NCBI RefSeq assembly: GCF_003346715.1
Contig: NZ_QQPQ01000001.1
Span: 124,001-188,000 of the forward strand
Source: Oceanispirochaeta sp. M1
Lineage (GTDB): Bacteria; Spirochaetota; Spirochaetia; DSM-2461
Direction of reading: 5' to 3'
Length of the DNA stretch: 64,000 bases
Shown here: positions 34,965 through 43,496 of the stretch, piece by piece
Layout: every line of letters begins with the position of its first letter
How positions within the stretch are numbered: the stretch's first letter is position 1
Position numbers and translations under genes: made by a program
Notes under the pieces: generated by a model
Seen by the model: only the letters and a program-made list of their open reading frames with translations
Told to the model about the DNA's origin: nothing
Database searches by the model: none

Positions 34965-36077
34965 CTACATTCCCTGACGGCTGCGGTCCATTATGATCTG
35001 ATCCGCCAGAGTCCGAAGACGGGGCAATGCATGTTTATAGAATTTTTTCAGGCCGGGACAGAGGTAGGAGAGACCATCATTATTTACACCGCTTCTGTGT
35101 TTCTGGCAGTCGCCGTGACAGAAGGAGAGCCAGGGACAGTCCCTGCAGTCATCCTGGAAATTCATCTTGCCAGCGCCGAATTTTTTATAGATATTATTAT
35201 TGATAAAACCTGTCCAGCTTCCTTTTTTAACATTACCCAGTTTCAGGTCTTCTTTGACAAAAAAGTCACAGGGATAGACCGAGCCGTCGTATTCCACAAC
35301 AAAATACTGACAGCAGTTACAATCCATATCACAGGTGGACGGATGACCCAGTACCATTTTATTCAGGAGTGAGTCGAACATCCGGATGGAAACCTCGTAG
35401 CGGTTTTTGTACCAGCGGTCAAAGATAGCTATTAGAAAGTCTCCCCATCCTTCGGGGCTGACAGAGTAGTCCTCGGGGGTTACACCGTCTTCCTTGAATT
35501 CCACACAGGGAATAAACTGAAGAAAGCGTTCACCCTTGTTGTAGAGGTAATCATACACAAGTTCGGGCTGTCTGCTGTTCAGATCGTTTACAAGGGTCAG
35601 AATATTGTATTCAACATTGTGTTTTTTCAGAAGATCCAGACCCTGCTGTACAAGATGATGGGAACCTTGTTTCCCTACTGTCTTTCTGTAATTGTCATGA
35701 ATCTCCGGGGGGCCGTCCATACTGACTCCCAAAAGGAATTTATACTCTCCGAAGAATGCGGCCATCTCGTCGGTTATGAGTGTGCCGTTGGTCTGAATAG
35801 CATTGGCAATGGAAGCTCCCGGGGGGGCATATTTTTTTTCCAGGGCAACAAGTTTCTTAAAAAAGGGAAGCCCCATCAATGTGGGCTCACCACCCTGGAA
35901 GGCAATGGAATATTGAGGCTGTTTCGTCTGCATATAGCTCCGGACCATTGTTTCAAGGGTCTCATCATCCATACGTGTCTTTTTGGATTCACAGATATGA
36001 TCCAGGTAGAAACAGTACTCACAGCGTAGATTACAATCGGCCGAGGCCGGTTTGACCAGAAGGGAAAAAGCTTTCAT
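34965..36077 (-). CDS. anaerobic sulfatase-maturating enzyme (radical SAM/SPASM)
   Basis: The enzyme has 370 residues. The radical-SAM motif CNLRCEYC lies at about residues 15-22 and is followed by FQGGEPTLM. The SPASM region holds many cysteines (CDMDCNCCQY, VYPCDFF, CRDCPWLSFCHGDC) that bind two auxiliary 4Fe-4S clusters. Family members oxidise a Cys or Ser of sulfatases to formylglycine without oxygen, consistent with an anaerobe. No sulfatase is in the window. No terminator separates it from the metH unit 150 bp downstream. Confidence 0.9.
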   Translation of the reverse strand: MKAFSLLVKPASADCNLRCEYCFYLDHICESKKTRMDDETLETMVRSYMQTKQPQYSIAFQGGEPTLMGLPFFKKLVALEKKYAPPGASIANAIQTNGTLITDEMAAFFGEYKFLLGVSMDGPPEIHDNYRKTVGKQGSHHLVQQGLDLLKKHNVEYNILTLVNDLNSRQPELVYDYLYNKGERFLQFIPCVEFKEDGVTPEDYSVSPEGWGDFLIAIFDRWYKNRYEVSIRMFDSLLNKMVLGHPSTCDMDCNCCQYFVVEYDGSVYPCDFFVKEDLKLGNVKKGSWTGFINNNIYKKFGAGKMNFQDDCRDCPWLSFCHGDCQKHRSGVNNDGLSYLCPGLKKFYKHALPRLRTLADQIIMDRSRQGM

Positions 36078-36129
36078 ATGGTTGAATTGTACGGATGAGG
36101 GAGAAGGGCGTCAACGCCATGACTTACAC

Positions 36130-36158
36130 TTGACATCATTCAATGGGCTGAGTAAGTT
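36130..36158 (+). promoter_or_regulatory. candidate promoter of the ECF-coaX operon
   Basis: A perfect TTGACA (36130-36135), a 17-bp spacer and TAAGTT (36153-36158). The leader to the ATPase gene would be ~113 nt. Confidence 0.5.
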
Positions 36159-36213
36159 TAAAGTGACCAGTACGCTTGGATCCGTTAAGGACCGGGACGT
36201 TGAGGTGAAACAT

Positions 36214-36291
36214 ATGAACATAACATTTATTAAAACAGTCTCTGTCCTGTCCCGCATTTTCTGCCGGAGGGATCCAAATGTCTTTTATTGA
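36214..36291 (+). CDS. possible 25-residue leader peptide
   Basis: ATG 36214 is preceded by GAGGTG (36202-36207) with 6-nt spacing. The 25-codon frame (MNITFIKTVSVLSRIFC...) overlaps the first 14 bases of the ATPase gene and could couple its translation. Its composition is hydrophobic then basic. It may be chance. Confidence 0.28.
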   Translation: MNITFIKTVSVLSRIFCRRDPNVFY

Positions 36292-38008
36292 TTTCAGGGA
36301 TGTAAGTTTTACTTACCCCGGACAGAAAGAGGCGGCTCTTAAAAATGTCTCATTTACCCTGGAGAAGGGTAAACACATCGCTGTGATTGGTGGGAATGCC
36401 TCAGGCAAGAGCACCATGACCCGCCTTATGATAGGGCTCCTGATTCCGGATTCAGGACAGGTTCTTGTGGATGGAAGAGACACATCCGACAAATCTTTAC
36501 ACAGACAGATAAGAACCAGGGCAGGCCTTGTCTTCCAGAATCCCTCTACACAAATTGTGGCTACTGTTGTCAGGGAGGATGCCGCCTTCGGTCCTGAAAA
36601 TCTTGCTCTGGACAGCAGCGAAATAAAAGACAGAGTCAGGGATGCGCTGAAGGAAACATCTCTCAGCGATCTTTCTGCCAGAGCCACTCATATGCTCTCT
36701 GCCGGTCAGCAGCAGAGACTTGCTTTGGCGGGAATCCTGGCCATGGGAACCGGCTGTCTTATACTCGATGAGGCTGAGTCCATGCTGAATCCTCTGGGAC
36801 GGTGTCAGCTGAACAGTCTGCTTGAGGAATTACACACAGAAGGTTTTACTGTTATCAGAATCACCCACTTTATGGACCAGGCCAGCCGTGCGGATCAGAT
36901 TCTCCTTCTGCATCAGGGCAGGCTGATAGAAAACAGCAGTCCTGAACTCTTTGTAGAGCGCAGTGACGATCTGGAGAGCTGGTCTTTGAAGCCATCCCCT
37001 GTTCAGAAGCTGGGTGCCTATTTTTCTGCAGACCTTCCTGAAGTGAAGAAGATCTTCCTTGAAGAGGATCTGGCAGATAAATTGAAATCGAGCTGTAGAA
37101 TTGACAACTCTGCTGCTCCCCGGGCTTCTCATAAGAGCCGGGAGGAATCTCCTCTGGATAAAGATGGGGATACAGAGCGGGATGTTATCATCCGCCTGAG
37201 TTCTGTAAGCAGGAGCTACGGCAGTAAGAGTGCAGTGACCGTGGATGCCCTCAGGGATGTGAGTTTTAAACTTTTCAGAGGGGAGTCTGTCTCGGTTATG
37301 GGAACAACGGGTTCCGGTAAATCCACCTTTCTGCAGATTCTGAACAGTCTTCTCCTGCCAGATACAGGTGAGCTGACCCTTCTGTCTGAGAATCCCCTTG
37401 ATAAGAAAACTGATCTGGCCCGGCTGCGCAGCAGGATCGGCCTTGTGATGCAGCAGCCTGAAAAGCAGCTTTTTGCATCCCTTGTGGGTGATGATGTGGC
37501 TTTCGGCCCCTATCAGATGGGACTCAGAGGCAGGGAGCTCTCTCTCCGTGTCAAAGACGCCCTGGATCAGGTAGGTCTGAGTTATAAAGGATATAAGGAT
37601 TTCCCAGTGCGGGCTCTCAGCGGTGGTCAGAAAAGAAAGGCCGCTCTTGCAGGAGTCCTGGCAATGAAACCGGAAGTTCTCCTCCTGGATGAACCGACGG
37701 CGGGTCTCGATCCTCTTTCTGCTGATAATATGGAATCCATACTCAGATCACTGCATAAGGATGGACTCTCCCTGATCACCGTTACACATAATGTAGAGCA
37801 GGCGGTGCGTCTTTCAGAGCGTCTTCTTGTTTTCAGGGAAGGCCGGATTTTCTGGGACGGCGGTATATCCGAGTTCTTTCAGAATCATGATCCCGGGATT
37901 TTCGGACTGGAATATCCATTGAGTTCCCGGATTGCCCTTGCTTTGGGTATGAGGCCCCTTCCTGTCACTCCTGCGGAACTCTATGCAAGGCTGGAGTGCA
38001 GAGTATGA
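36278..38008 (+). CDS. ECF transporter energizing ATPase, two ATPase domains fused (EcfA-EcfA')
   Basis: The protein has 576 residues, with two complete ABC domains joined by a charged linker (about 265-300). Domain 1: Walker A GGNASGKST (38-46), signature LSAGQQQRLALAG, Walker B LILDEAESMLNP. Domain 2: Walker A GTTGSGKST (342-350), signature LSGGQKRKAALAG, Walker B LLLDEPTAGLDP. The first D-loop has Asn in place of the usual Asp, so the two sites are probably unequal. GGAGG precedes the ATG. It powers the T and S components that follow. Confidence 0.92.
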   Translation: MSFIDFRDVSFTYPGQKEAALKNVSFTLEKGKHIAVIGGNASGKSTMTRLMIGLLIPDSGQVLVDGRDTSDKSLHRQIRTRAGLVFQNPSTQIVATVVREDAAFGPENLALDSSEIKDRVRDALKETSLSDLSARATHMLSAGQQQRLALAGILAMGTGCLILDEAESMLNPLGRCQLNSLLEELHTEGFTVIRITHFMDQASRADQILLLHQGRLIENSSPELFVERSDDLESWSLKPSPVQKLGAYFSADLPEVKKIFLEEDLADKLKSSCRIDNSAAPRASHKSREESPLDKDGDTERDVIIRLSSVSRSYGSKSAVTVDALRDVSFKLFRGESVSVMGTTGSGKSTFLQILNSLLLPDTGELTLLSENPLDKKTDLARLRSRIGLVMQQPEKQLFASLVGDDVAFGPYQMGLRGRELSLRVKDALDQVGLSYKGYKDFPVRALSGGQKRKAALAGVLAMKPEVLLLDEPTAGLDPLSADNMESILRSLHKDGLSLITVTHNVEQAVRLSERLLVFREGRIFWDGGISEFFQNHDPGIFGLEYPLSSRIALALGMRPLPVTPAELYARLECRV

Positions 38009-38859
38009 ATGACTTTGAAATTCTGCAGAACCTTTCTATCGGTCAGTACCGTCCGGGGACAAGTTTTCTTCATACAATGAACCCCGCTCTGAAACTGGCG
38101 GCTCTTGTTCTGGTAATGATTCTGATACTCCTCTCTCCCTTTTTTCCTCAGCTGCCTATTATCTTTCTGCTGCTGATTGTTACAGCCAGACTTTCAGGAC
38201 ATGGTATTTTCTCTCTGCTCAGAGGGACAGGCCCGGTACTTCCTTTTCTGATAATCATAGTACTGATTCAGATGTTTCTGATTCCAAGGGCTTACAGTTC
38301 TGATGCAATTATGAGCCTTGGGCGTTTTGAGATGCACAGAGAGGATCTGATTTTTACAGCCAAGATTTTCGGGCGTTTTTTCTGTCTTTTTCTGCTGTTC
38401 ACCCTTTTTACAACGGTGACCACTGTATCGGAGATCAGCCATGGTGCGGAGATCCTGTTCCGGCCTTTCGGAAGAAAAAGAGCGTTCTCCCATGATCTCT
38501 CTCTGGTTATTACCATCACCTTCCGCTTTATTCCCATTCTTGCAATGGAGGCAGAGCATATAACCAAGGCTCAGGCCTCAAGAGGCGGCTCCTTCGGGAC
38601 CTGGAAAATGGGATTACTAAAGAAAATTCGCCTTTATATCCCTCTCCTGGTACCCCTTTTTATTGCGGCTCTTGAGAGAGCGGAGACACTGGTTGAGGCC
38701 ATGGAAGCCCGCTGCTATGAAGCAGGACAGGAGCGCAGCAGGCTGACTGAGTATGTGTGGACTGTCCGGGACACTCGGGCTTTAACACTATTAATTCTGT
38801 TTACTATACTGCTGCTGGGCAGTAGATTTATCTTTTCTTTTGGAGGAAATTATGTCTGA
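37996..38859 (+). CDS. ecfT: ECF transporter T component (CbiQ/EcfT family)
   Basis: This 287-residue membrane protein has about five to six helices. The coupling region carries the family's Ala-Arg-Gly motif as QASRGG (about 192-197) and EAMEARCYE (about 234-242). It links the double ATPase to the substrate-binding S component. It overlaps the ATPase gene by 13 bp and the S gene by 8 bp, so all three are coupled. Confidence 0.92.
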   Translation: MQSMNDFEILQNLSIGQYRPGTSFLHTMNPALKLAALVLVMILILLSPFFPQLPIIFLLLIVTARLSGHGIFSLLRGTGPVLPFLIIIVLIQMFLIPRAYSSDAIMSLGRFEMHREDLIFTAKIFGRFFCLFLLFTLFTTVTTVSEISHGAEILFRPFGRKRAFSHDLSLVITITFRFIPILAMEAEHITKAQASRGGSFGTWKMGLLKKIRLYIPLLVPLFIAALERAETLVEAMEARCYEAGQERSRLTEYVWTVRDTRALTLLILFTILLLGSRFIFSFGGNYV

Positions 38860-39445
38860 TACAAACCGTACCCGTAAGATCGTTATTACCGCTGTGATGG
38901 CCGCAGTCTCTGTTGTTCTGGGAGCAACACGTCTGGGATTTATTCCCTGGTTTTCGGGAGCTTCTCTGACTATCATGCATGTGCCTGTGATTATCGGTGC
39001 CATTCTTGAAGGGCCTGTTGTGGGCATGATCATCGGTCTCATTTTTGGAATTTTCAGTCTGATCCAGGCGGCTGTAGCTCCTACAGGTCCTGTGGATGTC
39101 TTTTTTGTGAATCCCCTGATTTCAGTTCTGCCCCGTATTTTTATAGGTCTCAGTGCCTGGGCAGTCTACCGTGCTTTCAACGGAAAGCTGACAGCTCTTG
39201 CTACAATTCTGGCCTCCATTGCAGGGAGTCTGACAAATACAATACTGGTTCTGGGAGCCCTGGGAATTGCCGGAGCTCTACCCTGGGAATTGATTGCAGC
39301 CATTATCGCTGCCAACGGATTTGCCGAAGCGGGAGCAGCGGCTGTTATCTGCGGCGCAGTAGTTCTGGCCTGGAAAGCTGTGGGAGATCCTTCTATGAAT
39401 AAGGGTAAAAAATCAAAACTTGATGACCTGGAGGATGAAGAGTAA
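38852..39445 (+). CDS. ECF transporter S component, probably pantothenate-specific
   Basis: The protein has 197 residues and six helices. The N-terminal RKIVITAVMAAVSVVLGATR segment and TIMHVPVIIGAILEGP are typical of S components that group with PanT. ATG 38852 is chosen because GGAGG (38842-38846) precedes it; an upstream TTG lies inside that ribosome site. The substrate assignment rests on the next gene, coaX, whose ATG overlaps this stop (TAATG). A different vitamin cannot be excluded. Confidence 0.85.
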   Translation: MSDTNRTRKIVITAVMAAVSVVLGATRLGFIPWFSGASLTIMHVPVIIGAILEGPVVGMIIGLIFGIFSLIQAAVAPTGPVDVFFVNPLISVLPRIFIGLSAWAVYRAFNGKLTALATILASIAGSLTNTILVLGALGIAGALPWELIAAIIAANGFAEAGAAAVICGAVVLAWKAVGDPSMNKGKKSKLDDLEDEE

Positions 39446-40224
39446 TGCTGCTTGCTGTAGATGTGGGTAATACCAATATAGTTTTAGGGGTTCATGACGG
39501 TGAGGGCTGGATAAATCATTGGCGGATCAGTACTGACTCTTCAAAGATGCCCGATGAATATGGTGTTCTTGTACGTGATCTCCTCAGGGAAGGGGGAGTC
39601 TCACGAGATTCAATCAACCAGGCTGTCATCAGTTCTGTAGTTCCCGGACTCACAGGCAAGATTAGAGATATGGTTCAGCGCACAACCGGAATTACTCCTC
39701 TGATTGTAGGTCCCGGCGTTAAAACCGGACTCAAGATATGTATTGAGAATCCCGCAGAACTGGGAACCGATATTGTCTGTAACTCTGTGGCCGCATATAA
39801 CAGGATTCAGGGAAACTGTATTGTTGTTGATTTCGGTACGGCCCTGACTTTTACAGCCATCAGGGAGCCCGGGGAGATCCTGGGAGTCTCTATTGCTCCG
39901 GGACTTCAGGCCGCCGCCGAAGCTCTATCCGAGCATACCGCACAGCTGCCTCAGGTCTGGCTTGAGCCTCCTCAAAAGGCTATCGGAACCAATACAATCA
40001 AGTCCATCCAGTCCGGAGTTGTCTGGGGTTATACGGGTCTGGTCGAATCCCTCATCGACAGGATGAAGAAAGAACTGGGCGGTACGGCTTCTGTTGTTGC
40101 CACAGGAGGCCGTTCTCAGGTTATTGCTCCTCTTACCGACCGATTCACCCTGACAGAACCCTGGCTTATCCTCGAAGGGTTGAGGTTGATTGCCGGAAGA
40201 AACCAGGCGTTTTTTGAGGAATAG
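39445..40224 (+). CDS. coaX: type III pantothenate kinase CoaX
   Basis: The enzyme has 259 residues and phosphorylates pantothenate, the first step to coenzyme A. The N-terminal phosphate loop is DVGNTNIVLG (5-14). An ELGTDIVCNSVAAYN block near 109-123 holds the catalytic Asp, and DFGTALTF follows. CoaX needs a monovalent cation and is insensitive to CoA feedback (family knowledge). Translation is coupled to the S component, so uptake and trapping of the vitamin are encoded together. Confidence 0.95.
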   Translation: MLLAVDVGNTNIVLGVHDGEGWINHWRISTDSSKMPDEYGVLVRDLLREGGVSRDSINQAVISSVVPGLTGKIRDMVQRTTGITPLIVGPGVKTGLKICIENPAELGTDIVCNSVAAYNRIQGNCIVVDFGTALTFTAIREPGEILGVSIAPGLQAAAEALSEHTAQLPQVWLEPPQKAIGTNTIKSIQSGVVWGYTGLVESLIDRMKKELGGTASVVATGGRSQVIAPLTDRFTLTEPWLILEGLRLIAGRNQAFFEE

Positions 40225-40296
40225 AGCCCTTTCATATCTTTTGTAACGGTCCGGTCAGATGTTTCGTAAATTATGATGTGCAGGGGGAAATATAAT

Positions 40297-41385
40297 ATGG
40301 AATCTTATCGATTTAAAAAAGAGGACCTTATTTCATTTTGTCAGAAGGTTTTTATAGTCCATGGAGTCTCCGCCGATGATGCACATGATTGTGCTGAAGT
40401 TCTGGTTGCAGCGGATGCCAGAAATATTCCCTCCCATGGGATAGCCAGACTGAAGAGGTATCTCTCGGGTATTCAGGAAGGGTCCATGGATATACATGCC
40501 CAGGCCGAAGTAATCAGGGACAGTCCTGTTTCTCTCCTTCTGGATGCTGAGGGAGCTCTTGGTGTTCCTGTCAGTAAAAGAGCGATGAATCATGTACTGG
40601 ATAAGGCGGAAAAGAGCGGTATGGCTTTCGCCTGTGTCAGGAATTCCAACCATTACGGTATTGCCGGCTATTATGCAATGATGGCTCTGGAAAGGGATAT
40701 GATTGGAATCTCAATGACAAATACGGCGGCTCTTGGTGTCCCAACTTTTGGACGGCAGGTTATGTTCGGCACAAATCCAATGGCTTTTGCAGCTCCTGCA
40801 GACAAGGAGAAATCCTTTGTTCTGGATATGTCCACCACCGTCGTAACAAGAGGGAAAATTGAGGTCTATGACAGGGAGTCAAAGGATCTGGTCTCCGGCT
40901 GGGCTGTTGATAAGCATGGGAAAAGTGTTCGTCAGGCAGGACCTCTGTTAGATGATATGTTTCACAGAAAGGGCGGCGGGATTGTTCCTCTCGGAGGTGA
41001 CTCTGAAATCTCAGGTGGTCATAAAGGGTTTGGATTGGCCATGATGGTGGATATCATGACCGGGGTTCTCTCTGGTTCCGCATGGGGGCCGGATATCTGT
41101 GACAGTCAAGATTCTTCAGCCCGTGTTTCTCATTGCTTCGGAGCGATGAAAATTGATCTTTTTATGGATTCCCTTCAATTCAGGAAAAACATGGATATGA
41201 TGCTTCAGGATATTCGCAATATGGAAGCAGCAGAGGGGCAGGACCGGGTCTATTTTGCCGGATTAAAAGAGTTTGAGGCGGAAGCAGACTCTCTAAAGCT
41301 CGGAGTAGCTGTTCCGGCTGCTGTATGTGAGTCATTACGTTCTATTGCTGATGAATTTTCCATATCCTTCCCATCAGCAACTTAA
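40297..41385 (+). CDS. Ldh2-family NAD(P)-dependent dehydrogenase (malate/lactate/ureidoglycolate type)
   Basis: The enzyme has 362 residues. Family features are the N-terminal helical domain with RNIPSHGIARLKRYL, then SNHYGIAGYYAMMA and MTNTAALGVPTFG. The catalytic His is in the SHG block. The ATG at 40297 has AGGGGG about 9 nt upstream and is preferred to ATG 40273, which has none. Members oxidise 2-hydroxy acids or reduce 2-oxo acids with NAD(P); the substrate here is undetermined. It follows coaX by 72 bp with no terminator. Confidence 0.87.
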   Translation: MESYRFKKEDLISFCQKVFIVHGVSADDAHDCAEVLVAADARNIPSHGIARLKRYLSGIQEGSMDIHAQAEVIRDSPVSLLLDAEGALGVPVSKRAMNHVLDKAEKSGMAFACVRNSNHYGIAGYYAMMALERDMIGISMTNTAALGVPTFGRQVMFGTNPMAFAAPADKEKSFVLDMSTTVVTRGKIEVYDRESKDLVSGWAVDKHGKSVRQAGPLLDDMFHRKGGGIVPLGGDSEISGGHKGFGLAMMVDIMTGVLSGSAWGPDICDSQDSSARVSHCFGAMKIDLFMDSLQFRKNMDMMLQDIRNMEAAEGQDRVYFAGLKEFEAEADSLKLGVAVPAAVCESLRSIADEFSISFPSAT

Positions 41386-41388
41386 TTC

Positions 41389-41898
41389 TCAGGGTAGATC
41401 AAGCTCTCTGACAGCGGTTTCATCTTCCACCGGAAACCACTCCTCATCAGAAAAAGCATCGCTTGCTATATCAGAGATATTTCTTTTCATGTATTTGCCG
41501 GTGCAGCTGACTGCTACATCACCGTTGGGAAGAAGTATCTCTCCGCTTCCTTCGAAGAAGGGACCTCTTTCTTCGCTAATTCTGCCTACGGCCTTCAGTT
41601 CAACATCGTAGGGGACAGGCTTTCTGTAACGGATTCTCAGATCCACAGTCACTCCCCATACCTGTTCATCATATCTGGCCATGATGGCCCGTCCTATGGT
41701 TTCATCCAGAATAGCTGCCGATATGCCGCCGTGGGTGATTCCGGGGTAGCTCTGATGTCGCAGTTCCGGAGTGAAGAGGGCAACTATCTCGTCATTCTCT
41801 GTTTCATAAAATTTGGTTTTAAGACCGAAGTCATTGCTCAGTCCACAGACAAAGCAGTTCTTTGAATTATTCTGTTTGGCTTTTATATTATGTTTCAT
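41389..41898 (-). CDS. PaaI-type hotdog thioesterase
   Basis: The protein has 169 residues. The hotdog-fold motif HGGISAAILDETIGRA lies around residues 57-72 with the catalytic acidic residue, preceded by a CFVCG pair near residues 15-19. It hydrolyses acyl-CoA thioesters of unknown chain type. It is convergent with the dehydrogenase gene (3-bp gap) and divergent from the patatin gene. Confidence 0.82.
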   Translation of the reverse strand: MKHNIKAKQNNSKNCFVCGLSNDFGLKTKFYETENDEIVALFTPELRHQSYPGITHGGISAAILDETIGRAIMARYDEQVWGVTVDLRIRYRKPVPYDVELKAVGRISEERGPFFEGSGEILLPNGDVAVSCTGKYMKRNISDIASDAFSDEEWFPVEDETAVRELDLP

Positions 41899-41978
41899 AG
41901 CTCCATCTTAACTTATAATGACAATCTATGCATTATTGTCTAAATCTAATTCAGTCTCCATTCAGTCAAATATTCTTA

Positions 41979-42008
41979 TTGAAACATCTGTGGAATAGCT
42001 CATAATTA
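41979..42008 (+). promoter_or_regulatory. candidate promoter of the patatin gene
   Basis: TTGAAA (41979-41984), an 18-bp spacer and TAATTA (42003-42008). The predicted start is ~42015, 23 nt before the ATG, with GAGG between. Confidence 0.5.
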
Positions 42009-42037
42009 GAGATATACATCAAAGTTCTGAGGTTCTT

Positions 42038-43414
42038 ATGTTCAAGAGGCATAAATCTGCTAAACATCATCTTTCTCATCACAATGAAAAATACTGCCTT
42101 ATTTTGAGCGGTGGAGGGGCCAAGGGTGTCTACCACGTTGGTGCCTGGAGGGCTCTGTCCGAGATAGGTGTTGAGGTTGAGGCTTTTATCGGCAATTCCA
42201 TAGGGGCCATTCTGGCAGGATTTCTGGCACAGAATAAAATTCAGGAAATGGAAGATATCGGTGCCAATATCGCTGCAGATTTCATTATGAATATTCCTGA
42301 GGAATTCCTTGATGGCGGGAATATCCATATAGGTAAAGCAAACCTGGCGGCATTCAAAAAGTTCTATCACAGTGTTATAGAGAAAAAGGGGATAGACGTA
42401 TCCCCTTTACGGGAGCTCCTTTACAAAAATTTGAGTGAAAAAGCCATCAGGAAGAGTGGGAATGAGCTTGGTGTCGTAACTTTTAATGTATCAGATTTCA
42501 AGCCTCAGTATGTATTCCTTGATGATATGGCAGAGGGAACCGTACTGGATTATCTCATGGCCAGTGCCGCTTTTCCGGGACTGGAGCAGACTGTTATAAA
42601 CGGAAAGTCCTTTATCGACGGCGGGGTTGTGGATAATATGCCCTATGAAATGGCCCGGGAGAGGGGATATAAAAATATTATTGTTGTAGATATTTCGGGT
42701 ATGGGGATTAATAAAAAACCTAATATTCAGGGAACCAGTACGATCTACATTAAAAACTCCATTCAGATGGGCTGGATCTTTGACTTCAGTAAGTCCTTTT
42801 TACACGACTTCAATGAGCTGGGTTATCTTGATACCAAAAAGGTGTTTGGATATCTCAAGGGTGAGAAGTATTTCTTTAAACCCCATAAGAAATTTGAACA
42901 CTCCTATCAGAGGTACATAAAGAGCTCTGAGGCAAGATCAATAATTGATTTTCATCTGCCCGACCTTACTGACGGTGATTATACTGTTGACCAGAAGATA
43001 AGAATGCTTCTGCCCGAAAGTATGAGACGGCATAAGGATCTGCTTTACTGTCTGGCCGACTGTGCTGCCTCTATCTTTCAGGTGAAGAGGGTCCATGAAT
43101 ACAGTTTGCGTGAACTGGTTGAGACTATCAGAGAAAAAAAAGAGATAGAGGATGAACGGATCGTGAAACTGAAGATGGAGATTACCCCTTCACAGCGAAT
43201 CAGTCTGGCAAAGAATCTGGAGTTTCTGTTTAAAGAAGTCAGAAGAGAAGTTCTGAGAAAGGATGGTGAACGGGATACTCCCTATTACGATTACTGTCTC
43301 TGTACAGAGGTTCTGGAGTGGGGGCAGAAAATCCTTGTGAAGGGATTGATGGTGCACCATAAGGAGCTTGCCGCCGGGCTGCTGGCTACGGATTTTCTGT
43401 TTAATAAATACTGA
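42038..43414 (+). CDS. patatin-like phospholipase family protein
   Basis: The protein has 458 residues. The patatin domain occupies about 18-215: oxyanion loop GGGAKG (25-30), nucleophile elbow GNSIG (S54), and the dyad Asp in DGGVVDN (about 190). The catalytic set is intact, so it is likely an active lipid acyl hydrolase (RssA/YlbK-like). The C-terminal ~240 residues are helical and charged with no known domain. There is no signal peptide, so it should act in the cytoplasm. Confidence 0.88.
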   Translation: MFKRHKSAKHHLSHHNEKYCLILSGGGAKGVYHVGAWRALSEIGVEVEAFIGNSIGAILAGFLAQNKIQEMEDIGANIAADFIMNIPEEFLDGGNIHIGKANLAAFKKFYHSVIEKKGIDVSPLRELLYKNLSEKAIRKSGNELGVVTFNVSDFKPQYVFLDDMAEGTVLDYLMASAAFPGLEQTVINGKSFIDGGVVDNMPYEMARERGYKNIIVVDISGMGINKKPNIQGTSTIYIKNSIQMGWIFDFSKSFLHDFNELGYLDTKKVFGYLKGEKYFFKPHKKFEHSYQRYIKSSEARSIIDFHLPDLTDGDYTVDQKIRMLLPESMRRHKDLLYCLADCAASIFQVKRVHEYSLRELVETIREKKEIEDERIVKLKMEITPSQRISLAKNLEFLFKEVRREVLRKDGERDTPYYDYCLCTEVLEWGQKILVKGLMVHHKELAAGLLATDFLFNKY

Positions 43415-43496
43415 TAATTCTGACAGCCCTCTTTTTGTTTCTCTACTCATACAACCTTCTCATACAACGTCTGAAAGATCCGCAGGAGTGAAGAAC

